From: Prevotella sp. HJM029
GTDB taxonomy: Bacteria; Bacteroidota; Bacteroidia; Bacteroidales; Bacteroidaceae
Assembly (NCBI RefSeq): GCF_000599605.1
Contig: NZ_KK082672.1
Coordinates: 1-53,291, forward strand
Direction of reading: 5' to 3'
Length of the DNA: 53,291 bases
In this document: piece by piece, positions 9,709 through 18,336 of the stretch
Layout of the letters: each line of letters opens with the position of its first letter
Position numbering within the stretch: position 1 is the first letter of the stretch
The notes under the pieces: model-generated
What the model was told of the DNA's origin: nothing
Database searches by the model: none
What the model saw: only the letters and a program-made list of their open reading frames with translations
Program-made: the position numbers and the translations under genes

Positions 9709-11356
9709 GATTCTCTACACAACTGACATTCACGGCAGCTTTTTTCCTTATGATTTCATTGAGCGAAAGCCGTGCACAGGCAGTATTGCTCGGGCAGCAA
9801 GCTACATCAAAGCTCAACGTGCACGCTACGGAAAACGGTTGTTATTGCTCGATGGGGGAGATGTGTTGCAAGGTCAGCCCACCTGTTATTACAGCAATTT
9901 CGTGGCACCAGATCAGCCAAACATGGCGGCTCGCGTGCTCAACGAATTGGGATATGATGCGCAGGCCATAGGCAATCACGACATTGAAACGGGCCATGCG
10001 GTTTACGATAAATATATCCGTGAGGCGAACTATGCTGTGTTAGCGGCTAATGTTGTGGACGCGCAGACTGGCAAACCTTATTTTAAGCCTTACACGCTAT
10101 TTGTTGTCGATGGTGTGCGCATCGCGGTTATAGGTATGGTCACAGCTGCGATTCCCTATTGGTTGCACGAGAGTTTGTGGCAAGGAATGCAATTTCAGAG
10201 CATTTCCTCGTGTTTGCAAAGATGGGTTAATCATGTGCGCAGCAATGAGCAAGCAGATTTTGTAGTAGGACTATTTCATTCGGGATATACTGGCGGAATA
10301 GCTGATACGCGTTATCCTGAGAATGAAGCGAAAGTCGTTGCACAGCAGACGATGGGAATAGATATAATACTCTTTGGGCATGATCACCAGCAAAAGCAGG
10401 AGGTTGTTGGTCATGCTGATGGTTCTTCTACTCTGTTGCTTAATCCATCGAGTAATGCTCACTTGATGGCTGAGTTAACGCTTAACTTACAAATTACTAG
10501 TGGGGAAGTGCAGAAGATTGATTGTAAGGGAGAGCTTGTTTCGCTCGAAAAACAACCGATAGATGATGTTTTCATGCAACATTTTGCTGCTGACAAGCAA
10601 CAGGTGGAGGACTATACGCAGCAAATCGTTGGTCGCACCGCCTATGCTTTGCGCACGCGAGACAGCTTCTTCTGTTCGTCGCGCTTCAGTGATTTTATTC
10701 ACGATGTACAATTATCTGTTGCTCCGGCCACACTCTCATTCAATGCACCGCTGAAGTTTGACGCAGTTATTGCGCCTGGTAATATTTATGTTTACGACCT
10801 GTTTAATCTTTACACTTACGAAAACCAATTGTATGTGTTGTACTTAACAGGACAAGAAATCAAACAATATTTAGAGTACAACTACGCTCTTTGGACGCAG
10901 ACAATGCATAATCCAGCCGACCATCTTATGCGTATGGAACAGGGGAATGATGGGCATTGGCGATGGCAGAACTTAGCTTTTAACTTTGATACGGTAGCAG
11001 GTATTAATTATGAAGTTGATGTGAGACAGCCTATTGGGCAGAAAATAAACATCCTTCGCTTGAGCAATGGGGCTCCTTTCATGCTCAATCAAAGCTATCG
11101 TGTGGCGATGAACAGCTATCGTGGTAATGGTGGAGGTGAACTACTTACTCGTGGAGCTGGAATTCCCTTTGAAGAGCTTCCGCAACGTATTGTGTGGGTG
11201 AGTCGCAAAGACCAGCGTCAGATAATTATGGATTATATTCAATCGAATGGTACTATAGCGCCTGAACCTCACAATAATTGGCACTTTGTTCCTATAGCAT
11301 GGGCAGAGCCTGCTTTAGCTATTGACAAGCAACTATTATTCCCAAAACAATCATGA
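9686..11356 (+). CDS. Bifunctional metallophosphatase / 5'-nucleotidase family protein
   Basis: A 556-residue UshA-like phosphoesterase. The metallophosphatase domain (about 7-280) has all metal motifs: TTDIHG, DGGDVLQG, GNHDIE, LFHSGYTGG and FGHDHQ. The C-terminal 5'-nucleotidase domain (about 310-525) includes NGAPFMLNQSYRVAMNSYRG and GGGELL and should bind the substrate. Most relatives are secreted, but this N-terminus (MSRHSTIKILYTTDIHG) has no signal peptide, so it is predicted to be cytoplasmic. It overlaps the glycosyltransferase by 23 bp and ends the run. Its substrate could be a nucleotide or sugar phosphate released by the glycosyltransferases, but that is inference. Confidence 0.88.
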   Translation: MSRHSTIKILYTTDIHGSFFPYDFIERKPCTGSIARAASYIKAQRARYGKRLLLLDGGDVLQGQPTCYYSNFVAPDQPNMAARVLNELGYDAQAIGNHDIETGHAVYDKYIREANYAVLAANVVDAQTGKPYFKPYTLFVVDGVRIAVIGMVTAAIPYWLHESLWQGMQFQSISSCLQRWVNHVRSNEQADFVVGLFHSGYTGGIADTRYPENEAKVVAQQTMGIDIILFGHDHQQKQEVVGHADGSSTLLLNPSSNAHLMAELTLNLQITSGEVQKIDCKGELVSLEKQPIDDVFMQHFAADKQQVEDYTQQIVGRTAYALRTRDSFFCSSRFSDFIHDVQLSVAPATLSFNAPLKFDAVIAPGNIYVYDLFNLYTYENQLYVLYLTGQEIKQYLEYNYALWTQTMHNPADHLMRMEQGNDGHWRWQNLAFNFDTVAGINYEVDVRQPIGQKINILRLSNGAPFMLNQSYRVAMNSYRGNGGGELLTRGAGIPFEELPQRIVWVSRKDQRQIIMDYIQSNGTIAPEPHNNWHFVPIAWAEPALAIDKQLLFPKQS

Positions 11357-11449
11357 ATAAACTATTTGTAATGTGTACTTTAACTAGTTAATGTACATTT
11401 ATTATGCATACACAGAAAACCATAAATCGCAAGAATCCTATCAAGCGTA

Positions 11450-11497
11450 TTAAATATTAATAGGTAGACTGAAGATAGTCTACCTATTAATATTTAA
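11450..11497. terminator. Bidirectional terminator, perfect 21-bp stem
   Basis: TTAAATATTAATAGGTAGACT (21 bases with its perfect complement, arms 11450-11470 and 11477-11497) flanks the 6-nt loop GAAGAT. It lies between the convergent phosphatase (plus) and MaoC (minus) genes. The AT-rich outer part can supply the U-run in either direction. The rest of the 11357-11525 gap shows nothing further. Confidence 0.75.
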
Positions 11498-11525
11498 GTA
11501 TTATTCCTTATGGAAGTATCTTGTT

Positions 11526-11990
11526 TTATTCAAAATAGTAGAGGAATGTCGCTTCACCCTCAAGTGCGGGCTTCTTTTCGTTTTCAATCTCTATTTTGAA
11601 ACCGATGCGTGCACGACAAACACCTCTAAGATTTTCAATAGCGTTGAGTGAGGTGACCAATCTAATACTGCTACCAGTGATAACAGGTCGGCCGAAACGC
11701 ATTTTGTCCATGCCATAATTGACCATCATTTTTAGATTCCTCACATCAATAATCTGGTTCCACATATAGGGAAGAAGTGAGAGTGTGAGATAGCCATGTG
11801 CGATGGTACTTTTATACGGACTTTCTTCTTTGGCACGTTGTACGTCGATATGAATCCATTGGTGGTCGAGAGTAGCATCTGCAAATTGATTAATACGCTC
11901 TTGATCTACTTTCAGCCATTCGGATGTGCCTAACTCTTTTCCCAAATATGATGCGAACTCATCGTAGGATTTGATTACTAATTTATCCAT
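11526..11990 (-). CDS. MaoC family (R)-hydratase/dehydratase
   Basis: A 154-residue single hot-dog protein of the MaoC type, acting on enoyl or hydroxyacyl thioesters. The hydratase motif is present as FADATLDHQWIHIDVQRA, with the Asp and His that activate water, followed by TIAHGYLTLSLLP. This order is standard for the family. The frame extends to a TTG at 11999, but ATG 11990 (MDKLVIKSYDEF) fits family starts better. It lies 13 bp downstream of the phosphohexomutase and may be co-transcribed. There is no fatty acid degradation context, so the substrate is unknown. Confidence 0.88.
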   Translation of the reverse strand: MDKLVIKSYDEFASYLGKELGTSEWLKVDQERINQFADATLDHQWIHIDVQRAKEESPYKSTIAHGYLTLSLLPYMWNQIIDVRNLKMMVNYGMDKMRFGRPVITGSSIRLVTSLNAIENLRGVCRARIGFKIEIENEKKPALEGEATFLYYFE

Positions 11991-12003
11991 CAGATACAAT
12001 TTT

Positions 12004-13752
12004 TTAATTTAATCCGAGGCTCTTTTTGATGGCCTCTATCTTCATCATTGCTTTCTCCTCAAGCATGGGGAAGTCTTGTGCGCGCTTCATCTCGCCTTTC
12101 ACCTCTAAATAGAATTTAATCTTAGGTTCTGTTCCTGAAGGGCGGACACTCACTTTTGTTCCGTCTTCGCAGAACCATTGCAACACGTTGCTGGTGGTGG
12201 GCATATCTAATTTGGTCTTTGTTCCATCCCATGTCGTTGCTTCTAAACTTTGATAATCTTTATAAAGTATAACTTTACTGCCACCTAAATCTTTTGGAGG
12301 GTGGTTGCGATAGTTGGTCATCATCTGCTTGATTTCTTCTGCACCAGTTTTCCCTGGACGTACAACATTCACGGTAAACTCTTTGGAATAACCATATTCG
12401 ATATAAATGTCCATCAGTACATCGTAGAGAGTTTTGCCTTGATCTTTTGCCCAAGCGCATATCTCAGCAAGTAAACACATGGCCGAGACAGCATCTTTAT
12501 CGCGCACAAAGTCTTGCGCCATAAAGCCGTAACTCTCTTCGCCGCCACCAATATACTTTTGTTTGTCGCCCGTAATTCTGATTTCACGTGCAATCCATTT
12601 AAAGCCAGTATAGCAGTCGCGCATCTCTATTCCAGCTTTATCTGCAACCTTTTTAATTACCTCTGTAGTAACAATTGTCTTTACAATGTAGTCTGTGGGC
12701 TTGAGCAATCCCTTTGCTTTGCGATTGGTGATTATATAATATAAGAAGAGAAGACAAGTTTGATTTCCATTAATAAGCACCCATTCGCCTTTGTCATTCT
12801 TGCAAGCCATGCCCACGCGGTCGGCATCGGGGTCAGATGCCATCACAATGTCGGCATCGAGTGCTTTTGCATCTCGGATGGCCAAAGCCAAAGCCTCTCC
12901 ATTTTCAGGGTTAGGACTTTTTACAGTTGGAAAATCACCGCTGCGCTGCATTTGCTCGGCAACACAATGCACATTGTCAAACCCCCATAGCTTCAGGCTT
13001 TGCGGAATAGCCATCATGCCTGTTCCGTGAAGTGGTGTATAAACGATTTTCAAATCGTGCTGTCGCTTTATCACATCCGGATCAATACTTAATGTATGAA
13101 TCTCTTTAAGATAGGCCTCGTCAATGTCTTTTCCTATAAGTTTGATTAATTTTGCATCTCCAGCAAACTTAACATCATTTATGGTCACTTTATTTACCTC
13201 ATTGATAATCCCTTCATCGTGAGGCATGAGCACTTGCGCACCATCTTCCCAATATGCCTTATAGCCATTATATTCTTTTGGATTGTGACTGGCCGTGATA
13301 TTAACGCCTGCTTGACATCCTAAATGCCGAATGGCATATGAGCATTCAGGGGTGGGGCGCATGTCGTTAAACAGATACACATGGATGCCATTTGCAGAGA
13401 AAACATTTGCCACCGTCTCTGCAAACTTGCGACTGTTGTTGCGGCAATCGTGACAAACAACAGCCGAAATGGTAGGTCTATCTTTAAAGTTTTTTTTAAG
13501 ATAGTTTGCAAAGCCTTGTGTAGCCATTCCAACGGTGTAAATATTCATGCGGTTTGTTCCAGCTCCCATGATGCCTCGTAAGCCTCCTGTTCCAAACTCT
13601 AAGTCCTTGTAAAAACTTTCTATCAACTCTGTTTTGTCAGTAGATGTGAGCATTTGTTCTACTTCTGTATGCGTTTCTTTATCAAAAGCTGGTGTGAGCC
13701 ATTGTTTTGCTTTTGCTTCGCATTGCGCAATAAGTTCTGCATTATGTGCCAT
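12004..13752 (-). CDS. Phospho-sugar mutase (phosphoglucomutase/phosphomannomutase)
   Basis: A 582-residue alpha-D-phosphohexomutase that moves phosphate between C1 and C6 of hexoses, feeding nucleotide-sugar synthesis and glycogen. The catalytic phosphoserine is in TASHNPKEYNG (serine near residue 153). The metal loop DPDADRVG lies near 307, the sugar-specificity loop GGGEESYGF near 401, and the phosphate-binding loop RPSGTEPKIKFY near the C-terminus. The length and the GEESYG loop match the PgcA-like glucose-active group better than short phosphomannomutases, though both activities remain possible. A promoter TAATTTTG lies at 13784-13791. Confidence 0.93.
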   Translation of the reverse strand: MAHNAELIAQCEAKAKQWLTPAFDKETHTEVEQMLTSTDKTELIESFYKDLEFGTGGLRGIMGAGTNRMNIYTVGMATQGFANYLKKNFKDRPTISAVVCHDCRNNSRKFAETVANVFSANGIHVYLFNDMRPTPECSYAIRHLGCQAGVNITASHNPKEYNGYKAYWEDGAQVLMPHDEGIINEVNKVTINDVKFAGDAKLIKLIGKDIDEAYLKEIHTLSIDPDVIKRQHDLKIVYTPLHGTGMMAIPQSLKLWGFDNVHCVAEQMQRSGDFPTVKSPNPENGEALALAIRDAKALDADIVMASDPDADRVGMACKNDKGEWVLINGNQTCLLFLYYIITNRKAKGLLKPTDYIVKTIVTTEVIKKVADKAGIEMRDCYTGFKWIAREIRITGDKQKYIGGGEESYGFMAQDFVRDKDAVSAMCLLAEICAWAKDQGKTLYDVLMDIYIEYGYSKEFTVNVVRPGKTGAEEIKQMMTNYRNHPPKDLGGSKVILYKDYQSLEATTWDGTKTKLDMPTTSNVLQWFCEDGTKVSVRPSGTEPKIKFYLEVKGEMKRAQDFPMLEEKAMMKIEAIKKSLGLN

Positions 13753-13783
13753 ATTATATTACTTTTGTTATTAGCTTACAAGG

Positions 13784-13791
13784 CAAAATTA
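13784..13791 (-). promoter_or_regulatory. -7 element of the phosphohexomutase gene
   Basis: The minus strand reads TAATTTTG, a full match to TAnnTTTG. The predicted leader is about 25-30 nt before the ATG at 13752. Confidence 0.65.
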
Positions 13792-13833
13792 ATCATTTTT
13801 GCGGAAAAACAGCATTAAATACTTTTTTTTTTG

Positions 13834-13841
13834 TAATTTCG
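13834..13841 (+). promoter_or_regulatory. Probable -7 element of the DUF4491-rlmH pair
   Basis: TAATTTCG matches TAnnTTTG with one mismatch and follows a T-rich run. It is 23 bp before the ATG at 13865. Confidence 0.45.
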
Positions 13842-13864
13842 TCCACGAATTATCAATCTCATTT

Positions 13865-14176
13865 ATGTATTTTACTGGTATTATTATAGCCTTGTCAACC
13901 TTTCTCATTATAGGTGTATTTCATCCTATTGTAATTAAAACAGAGTATTATTTTGGCACACGGCCATGGTCCCTTTTTCTCATCTGTGGTATCATGTCCG
14001 TCATTGCATCGCTTTGTATCGAGAATATTATAACATCTTCTGTTTTGGGAGTTTTGGGTGCATCTTTCTTGTGGAGTATTGGTGAGTTGTTCGAACAAAA
14101 ACAACGCGTAGCAAAGGGTTGGTTCCCAAAACGAAAGAAAAAATGTTCATCTGATGATGCTGATATGAAAAAGTAA
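13865..14176 (+). CDS. DUF4491 family membrane protein
   Basis: A 103-residue protein with three predicted membrane segments: FTGIIIALSTFLIIGVF, SLFLICGIMSVIASLCI and VLGVLGASFLWSIGELF, followed by a short basic tail (QRVAKGWFPKRKKK). The pattern, including the FHPIVIKTEYYFG loop, matches DUF4491, a family of unknown function common in Bacteroidota. The in-frame extension to 13799 precedes the likely promoter, so ATG 13865 is used. Its stop overlaps the rlmH start (TAATG), so the two are coupled. Confidence 0.85.
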   Translation: MYFTGIIIALSTFLIIGVFHPIVIKTEYYFGTRPWSLFLICGIMSVIASLCIENIITSSVLGVLGASFLWSIGELFEQKQRVAKGWFPKRKKKCSSDDADMKK

Positions 14177-14646
14177 TGAAGAGTATACTTATAGTTGTTG
14201 GTAAAACCACTGACAAACACTTTATTGCAAGCATAGCTGATTATAGTTCACGTATCCATCATTATATGCCTTTTGAACTCTTAGTAATTCCAGAATTAAA
14301 GAATACCAAGAGTTTGAGTAAAAATCAGCAGAAAGAACGGGAGGGTGATTTAATCTTTAAAAGTCTGCAACCTACAGATACTGTGGTACTTTTAGATGAG
14401 CATGGCAGAGAATGGGATTCCATGGCATTTGCATCATGGTTACAAAAAAAGCAACAACTAACACGGCGTTTAGTGTTTGTAGTTGGTGGGCCTTATGGCT
14501 TTTCTCCAGCTGTTTATAATCGTGCGCAGGAAAAGCTCTCACTATCGAAGATGACTTTTAGTCATCAAATGGTTCGTTTAATTTTTACAGAGCAGCTTTA
14601 TCGAGCTTGTACAATCATAAAAGGTGAGCCTTATCATCATGAGTAA
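14176..14646 (+). CDS. rlmH: 23S rRNA pseudouridine-1915 N3-methyltransferase RlmH
   Basis: A 156-residue SPOUT methyltransferase that methylates N3 of pseudouridine 1915 in helix 69 of 23S rRNA using AdoMet. The trefoil-knot AdoMet loop is FVVGGPYGFSPAVY, and the C-terminus LSKMTFSHQMVRLIFTEQLY plus GEPYHH is characteristic. Length and order are normal. It is translationally coupled to DUF4491 upstream. The final 32 bp overlap the end of the convergent ATP-grasp-like gene, so the GEPYHHE tail is encoded opposite the other gene's C-terminus. Confidence 0.96.
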   Translation: MKSILIVVGKTTDKHFIASIADYSSRIHHYMPFELLVIPELKNTKSLSKNQQKEREGDLIFKSLQPTDTVVLLDEHGREWDSMAFASWLQKKQQLTRRLVFVVGGPYGFSPAVYNRAQEKLSLSKMTFSHQMVRLIFTEQLYRACTIIKGEPYHHE

Positions 14647-15715
14647 TGTGTAGTGTGTAATGCCCTGATTGAAAGATAATCTGCATCATCCCTGGCTCTG
14701 CTATCTTTTTACTGATGTCCAATGCCACATGTCCCATCGTCCTTCGCAAATTTAATTCTACACACGGATGAACTTTTCCATCAAGCAATGCCATCATATC
14801 CACACCAAATGGCCCTACATAGTTACCATGAAGTTGGATACGCATAGTTCTTTGAATTTGCTGACGGATAGTTTTTAAATATTCCAACCTGACATGTTTA
14901 GTGAGCAGTTTTACTTTCTCTCGCTCTGAAGCTAAACGATTGCCTGTGTAAATTCCATTTGTCGTATTAAAAAGCGAGAGCCCCATATAGCTAACATCAC
15001 TATTGCTGTGTGCATAAAATTCCATTCCAAAGTCGCACACCTTTTGATAAAAGGGTTCAAGCATCACACAACCTTGCCGACGGATAACATTTTTGATCCA
15101 GCCTTTTAGATGTTCTGTGATTCCTTCGCCATGCACATCTACATAACGCATTCCTCGTCCACTACTGCTCCATGGTGCTTTTAGCACAAACTGATAGGGA
15201 GAATTTAGAGGGGCATTATTCATCACTTCCATCACATTTTGAACATCATCAAATGCATGTGCCCAACCTACTAAATTGTCATTTTGCATTACTATCGTTG
15301 GGAGCAAGTGTTGTGCAGACCACTGACGGCTACTTATTTTGCGTAATACATCAAGTGTATCTTCGCTTGGGAGTAGCTTTTCACTTTTTTCTGAAAGCGA
15401 CAATATGAGCTGTTGGCACAGAGGCTTGTCCCATCCCCATGGCTCAAACTGCACATTATCAAGTGGGAGAGAGCTGATTTCTGATGGTGTAATGAAGTTA
15501 CTACATTTTATATAAGGATATAAATTGGAGGGTATTTGAGCATAATGTGCATGATTCACTAATACAAAATCATCTGCTTTTGCCCACAAAGCAGGCAAAA
15601 AGGCTAAGTCATTTTGTAATTGTTGGGCTGCCCGAGGTAGCGTGATATAAGATTTATTTTCAGCTAAAGCAAACTCGTGGCCAGGATTAAAGATATGAAT
15701 TGTTCGACGACCCAT
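14615..15715 (-). CDS. ATP-grasp-like protein of unknown function
   Basis: A 366-residue protein that I do not recognise as a named enzyme. It shows ATP-grasp features: VLKAPWSSSGRGM near residue 180 resembles the phosphate-binding Lys/Gly loop, and GPFGVDMMALLDG with CVELNLRRTMGHVAL near 305-330 resembles the metal-binding E-x-N-x-R strand. MGRRTIHIFNPGHEFALAEN opens the protein and looks conserved. No signal peptide is present. It directly follows tcdA with no gap and overlaps rlmH tail to tail. An ATP-dependent carboxylate-amine ligase activity is a reasonable inference; substrate and product are unknown. Confidence 0.75.
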   Translation of the reverse strand: MGRRTIHIFNPGHEFALAENKSYITLPRAAQQLQNDLAFLPALWAKADDFVLVNHAHYAQIPSNLYPYIKCSNFITPSEISSLPLDNVQFEPWGWDKPLCQQLILSLSEKSEKLLPSEDTLDVLRKISSRQWSAQHLLPTIVMQNDNLVGWAHAFDDVQNVMEVMNNAPLNSPYQFVLKAPWSSSGRGMRYVDVHGEGITEHLKGWIKNVIRRQGCVMLEPFYQKVCDFGMEFYAHSNSDVSYMGLSLFNTTNGIYTGNRLASEREKVKLLTKHVRLEYLKTIRQQIQRTMRIQLHGNYVGPFGVDMMALLDGKVHPCVELNLRRTMGHVALDISKKIAEPGMMQIIFQSGHYTLHITHDDKAHLL

Positions 15716-16639
15716 TTAGAATCCTTCGGGAAGTTTCATCACAACTTTATCATCAACCCATGTACCAGCTTTCTTTTCGGCAACAATCTTTCTATATTTT
15801 TCATGCGCTTGCTGTGCTCGTTGTGTAGCATGTTGCGCTGCTGTGCTACTCTCTATGTCTTGGGGTTGGATACGCATTGTACCAGCATGTGCGATTAAAT
15901 CTTTCACTACCTCGCCACCAATAATTAAGCCTACAACAGAAGGAACCCATGCATTGCTGGCAGGAATATCGCGTCTGTCAGTACATTTACGCATATCTTT
16001 ATCGGGACAGATGCAATGAAAGCGACAACTAATCGTTGGGTCATCAATTTGTTTGAGTGGCACTTCTTCGCTATAAACAACCTTGAGATGTGGAATATTT
16101 AGCTTGCGCAGTTTTTTACGAATTACTTTTGCTAACGGATCCATCTTCGTTTTATTAATATCAGTAACACGAAAGGCCGTAGCATCAAGCTTATTAGCTG
16201 CACCCATCGATGAAATCATTGAAATATTGAGCTGATGACAACGTTTGATAAGTTCAATCTTGGCAGAGACAGTGTCGATACAATCCACTACGTAATCGTA
16301 TTGTGAGAGATCGATGGAATCAGCATTTTGTGGTAAATAAAACATCTGATATTTGTGTACAATACACTGACGATTGATATCATGAATTCGGGCTTCGGCT
16401 ACATCAACTTTATGTTTGCCAATAGTGGAAAGCACAGCATAAAGCTGACGATTAACATTTGTGAGGCATACACGATCATCATCAAAAATATCTAATTCGC
16501 CTACACCACTACGCGCTAATACCTCTACCACATAACTGCCTACGCCACCCAAACCAAAAACAGCCACTCTGCTCCCCATTAAGGTGTCCATAGCTGGTTT
16601 CCCAATTAAAAGTTGTGTACGTGAAAATTGATTTTGCAT
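15716..16639 (-). CDS. tcdA: tRNA threonylcarbamoyladenosine dehydratase TcdA
   Basis: A 307-residue E1-like (ThiF/MoeB fold) enzyme that uses ATP to dehydrate t6A37 of tRNA into the cyclic form ct6A. VAVFGLGGVGSYVVEVLARSG is the nucleotide-binding loop (about 25-45), DDDRVCLTNVNRQ the ATP/Mg region, DCIDTVSAK the adenylation aspartate region. The cysteine-rich CICPDKDMRKCTDRRDIPAS with VPSVVGLIIGGEVV is typical of the TcdA branch in Gram-positive and Bacteroidota species rather than ThiF or MoeB. A C-terminal extension of about 50 residues goes beyond the E. coli protein. Its only visible promoter is about 290 bp upstream, at 16927-16934. Confidence 0.88.
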   Translation of the reverse strand: MQNQFSRTQLLIGKPAMDTLMGSRVAVFGLGGVGSYVVEVLARSGVGELDIFDDDRVCLTNVNRQLYAVLSTIGKHKVDVAEARIHDINRQCIVHKYQMFYLPQNADSIDLSQYDYVVDCIDTVSAKIELIKRCHQLNISMISSMGAANKLDATAFRVTDINKTKMDPLAKVIRKKLRKLNIPHLKVVYSEEVPLKQIDDPTISCRFHCICPDKDMRKCTDRRDIPASNAWVPSVVGLIIGGEVVKDLIAHAGTMRIQPQDIESSTAAQHATQRAQQAHEKYRKIVAEKKAGTWVDDKVVMKLPEGF

Positions 16640-16945
16640 TGTCTTGTCCGCTGATTAAAAAATAATATTTGAAATCCTATCTATCCATTAAATGCTTCTT
16701 TCCATCGTGCTTTTTATACACAATCTAAACAGAATACATCCCTTTATGCTCTTTACTTCATTTTATCAATATGGAGAAGTATTCTTTCCTTTTTAATACA
16801 TTAATTTCTGATAAGAGTTACTTTTGAATGTGCAATATCAGAAAAGTTATCGCCCATTACATAAATGCATTGAGCGATAAATCAAATATGATGGATAGCC
16901 TTTGTCTTATTTTACGTTCTACCAGTCAAAAGTACACTTCCCATC
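16640..16945. other. 306-bp gap between hisS and tcdA
   Basis: There is no convincing ORF. A minus-strand element TACTTTTG at 16927-16934 could drive tcdA with a leader of about 280 nt. A plus-strand TACTTTTG at 16819-16826 has no gene downstream. TTATCGC (16847-16853) and GCGATAA (16874-16880) form a 7-bp inverted repeat around a 20-nt loop. The region is AT-rich throughout. It could hold a long leader or a small RNA, but neither is shown. Confidence 0.5.
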
Positions 16946-18322
16946 TTACTGCTGTTGATATGTGGCTACTGTTTGAACAAGTGCTTCACCTGTGAGTGTG
17001 ACTTGTTCACCCGTTTGCATGTTTTTGAGTGTGAATTTATTAGCTTCCATTTCTTCTTCACCAGCCAATACAACAAAGGGTATTTCTTTTGCATTGGCAT
17101 AACTCATCTGCTTTTTCATTTTTGCTGAGTCAGGATAAATTTCTGTTCGTATACCTGCTTCACGCGCTTTAGCCACACATGGAAGGCTATAGGTAGTCTC
17201 TGCTTCTCCAAAATTTATAAAAAGCAGTTGGGTTGTGGTTATAGCTTCCTTGGGATAGAGATCCAAGGTGTTGAGTACATCATAAATGCGGTCAGCACCA
17301 AATGATATGCCAACTCCACTTAATCCTGGCATACCAAATATCCCCGTAAGATTATCATAGCGTCCTCCGCCCGTGATACTTCCCATTGGGGTATCTAAGG
17401 CTTTTACTTCGAAAATGGCTCCCGTATAATAATTTAATCCACGTGCTAAGGATAAATCGAGCTGCACTTCATTTTTCAATCCTACAGCCTTCAGCGTATT
17501 TAGGATAAAGCGTGTCTCGTCAAGTCCACTTTTTCCGATTTCAGAAACCTGCAAGAGCCCCTCCATGGTCTCCAATTTTTCTTCGTTACTTCCCGTGAGT
17601 ATGAGGATTGGTCTAAGCTTATTGATAGCCGCATCAGAGATACCTAACGCCTGAAGCTCTTCTATTACTTTCTCAACCCCAATCTTCTCTATTTTGTCAA
17701 TAGCTACAGTAATGTCAGTGATACGTTCTGCCTCATTTATAAGTTCGGCAATTCCTGTTAAGATTTTACGGTTGTTGATTTTTATTTGTACACGGATTCC
17801 AAATTTAGTAAATACAGTGTCGATAATTTGAATTAACTCAACTTCGTTTAAAAGTGAATCAGACCCTACCACATCTGCATCACATTGATAGAATTCTCTA
17901 TAGCGACCTTTCTGAGGACGATCAGCTCTCCAGACAGGTTGTATTTGATAACGCTTAAATGGAAGTTGCAATTCCTCGCGATGTTGTACTACATAGCGTG
18001 CAAAAGGTACGGTTAAATCATAGCGCAATCCTTTTTCGGCCAATAGTTTAGCCAAATGAATAGGCTGACGAGCCAATAACTCTTCATCGCTTATTTTTTT
18101 GAGATAATCACCCGAATTCAAAATTTTAAAGAGCAGTTTATCGCCCTCTTCGCCATATTTCCCCATTAAGGTTTGCAACGTTTCCATAGCAGGTGTTTCA
18201 ATTTGCTGGAAGCCATAGCGTGCATAGACCTCTCGGATAGTGTTAAAAATATAATTTCGTTTTGCCATTTCCACAGGCCCAAAATCTCTTGTACCTTTTG
18301 GAATGGATGGTTTCTGTGCCAT
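16946..18322 (-). CDS. hisS: Histidine-tRNA ligase
   Basis: A 458-residue class II synthetase that charges tRNA-His. [20 protein letters not shown] is the N-terminal start of the fold, motif 2 is [20 protein letters not shown], and the histidine-binding peptides are [10 protein letters not shown] and the GGRYDNL loop. The C-terminal anticodon-binding domain begins near residue 365 ([10 protein letters not shown]). Length and order are normal for the longer HisS form. It starts 14 bp after purA ends, so it is probably transcribed from the purA promoter. Confidence 0.97.
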   Translation of the reverse strand: MAQKPSIPKGTRDFGPVEMAKRNYIFNTIREVYARYGFQQIETPAMETLQTLMGKYGEEGDKLLFKILNSGDYLKKISDEELLARQPIHLAKLLAEKGLRYDLTVPFARYVVQHREELQLPFKRYQIQPVWRADRPQKGRYREFYQCDADVVGSDSLLNEVELIQIIDTVFTKFGIRVQIKINNRKILTGIAELINEAERITDITVAIDKIEKIGVEKVIEELQALGISDAAINKLRPILILTGSNEEKLETMEGLLQVSEIGKSGLDETRFILNTLKAVGLKNEVQLDLSLARGLNYYTGAIFEVKALDTPMGSITGGGRYDNLTGIFGMPGLSGVGISFGADRIYDVLNTLDLYPKEAITTTQLLFINFGEAETTYSLPCVAKAREAGIRTEIYPDSAKMKKQMSYANAKEIPFVVLAGEEEMEANKFTLKNMQTGEQVTLTGEALVQTVATYQQQ

Positions 18323-18336
18323 AATTGTCTTTATTT

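Noticed and set aside
15716-16639. ThiF/MoeB-type enzyme of a peptide-modification cluster, given the adjacent ATP-grasp protein
   Set aside because: The cysteine-rich insert and VPSVVGLIIGG segment fit TcdA, and no precursor peptide or transporter is near.
16819-16826. Plus-strand promoter of an unknown gene between tcdA and hisS
   Set aside because: No frame or terminator follows it on the plus strand, and an 8-bp consensus with two free positions occurs by chance in AT-rich DNA.
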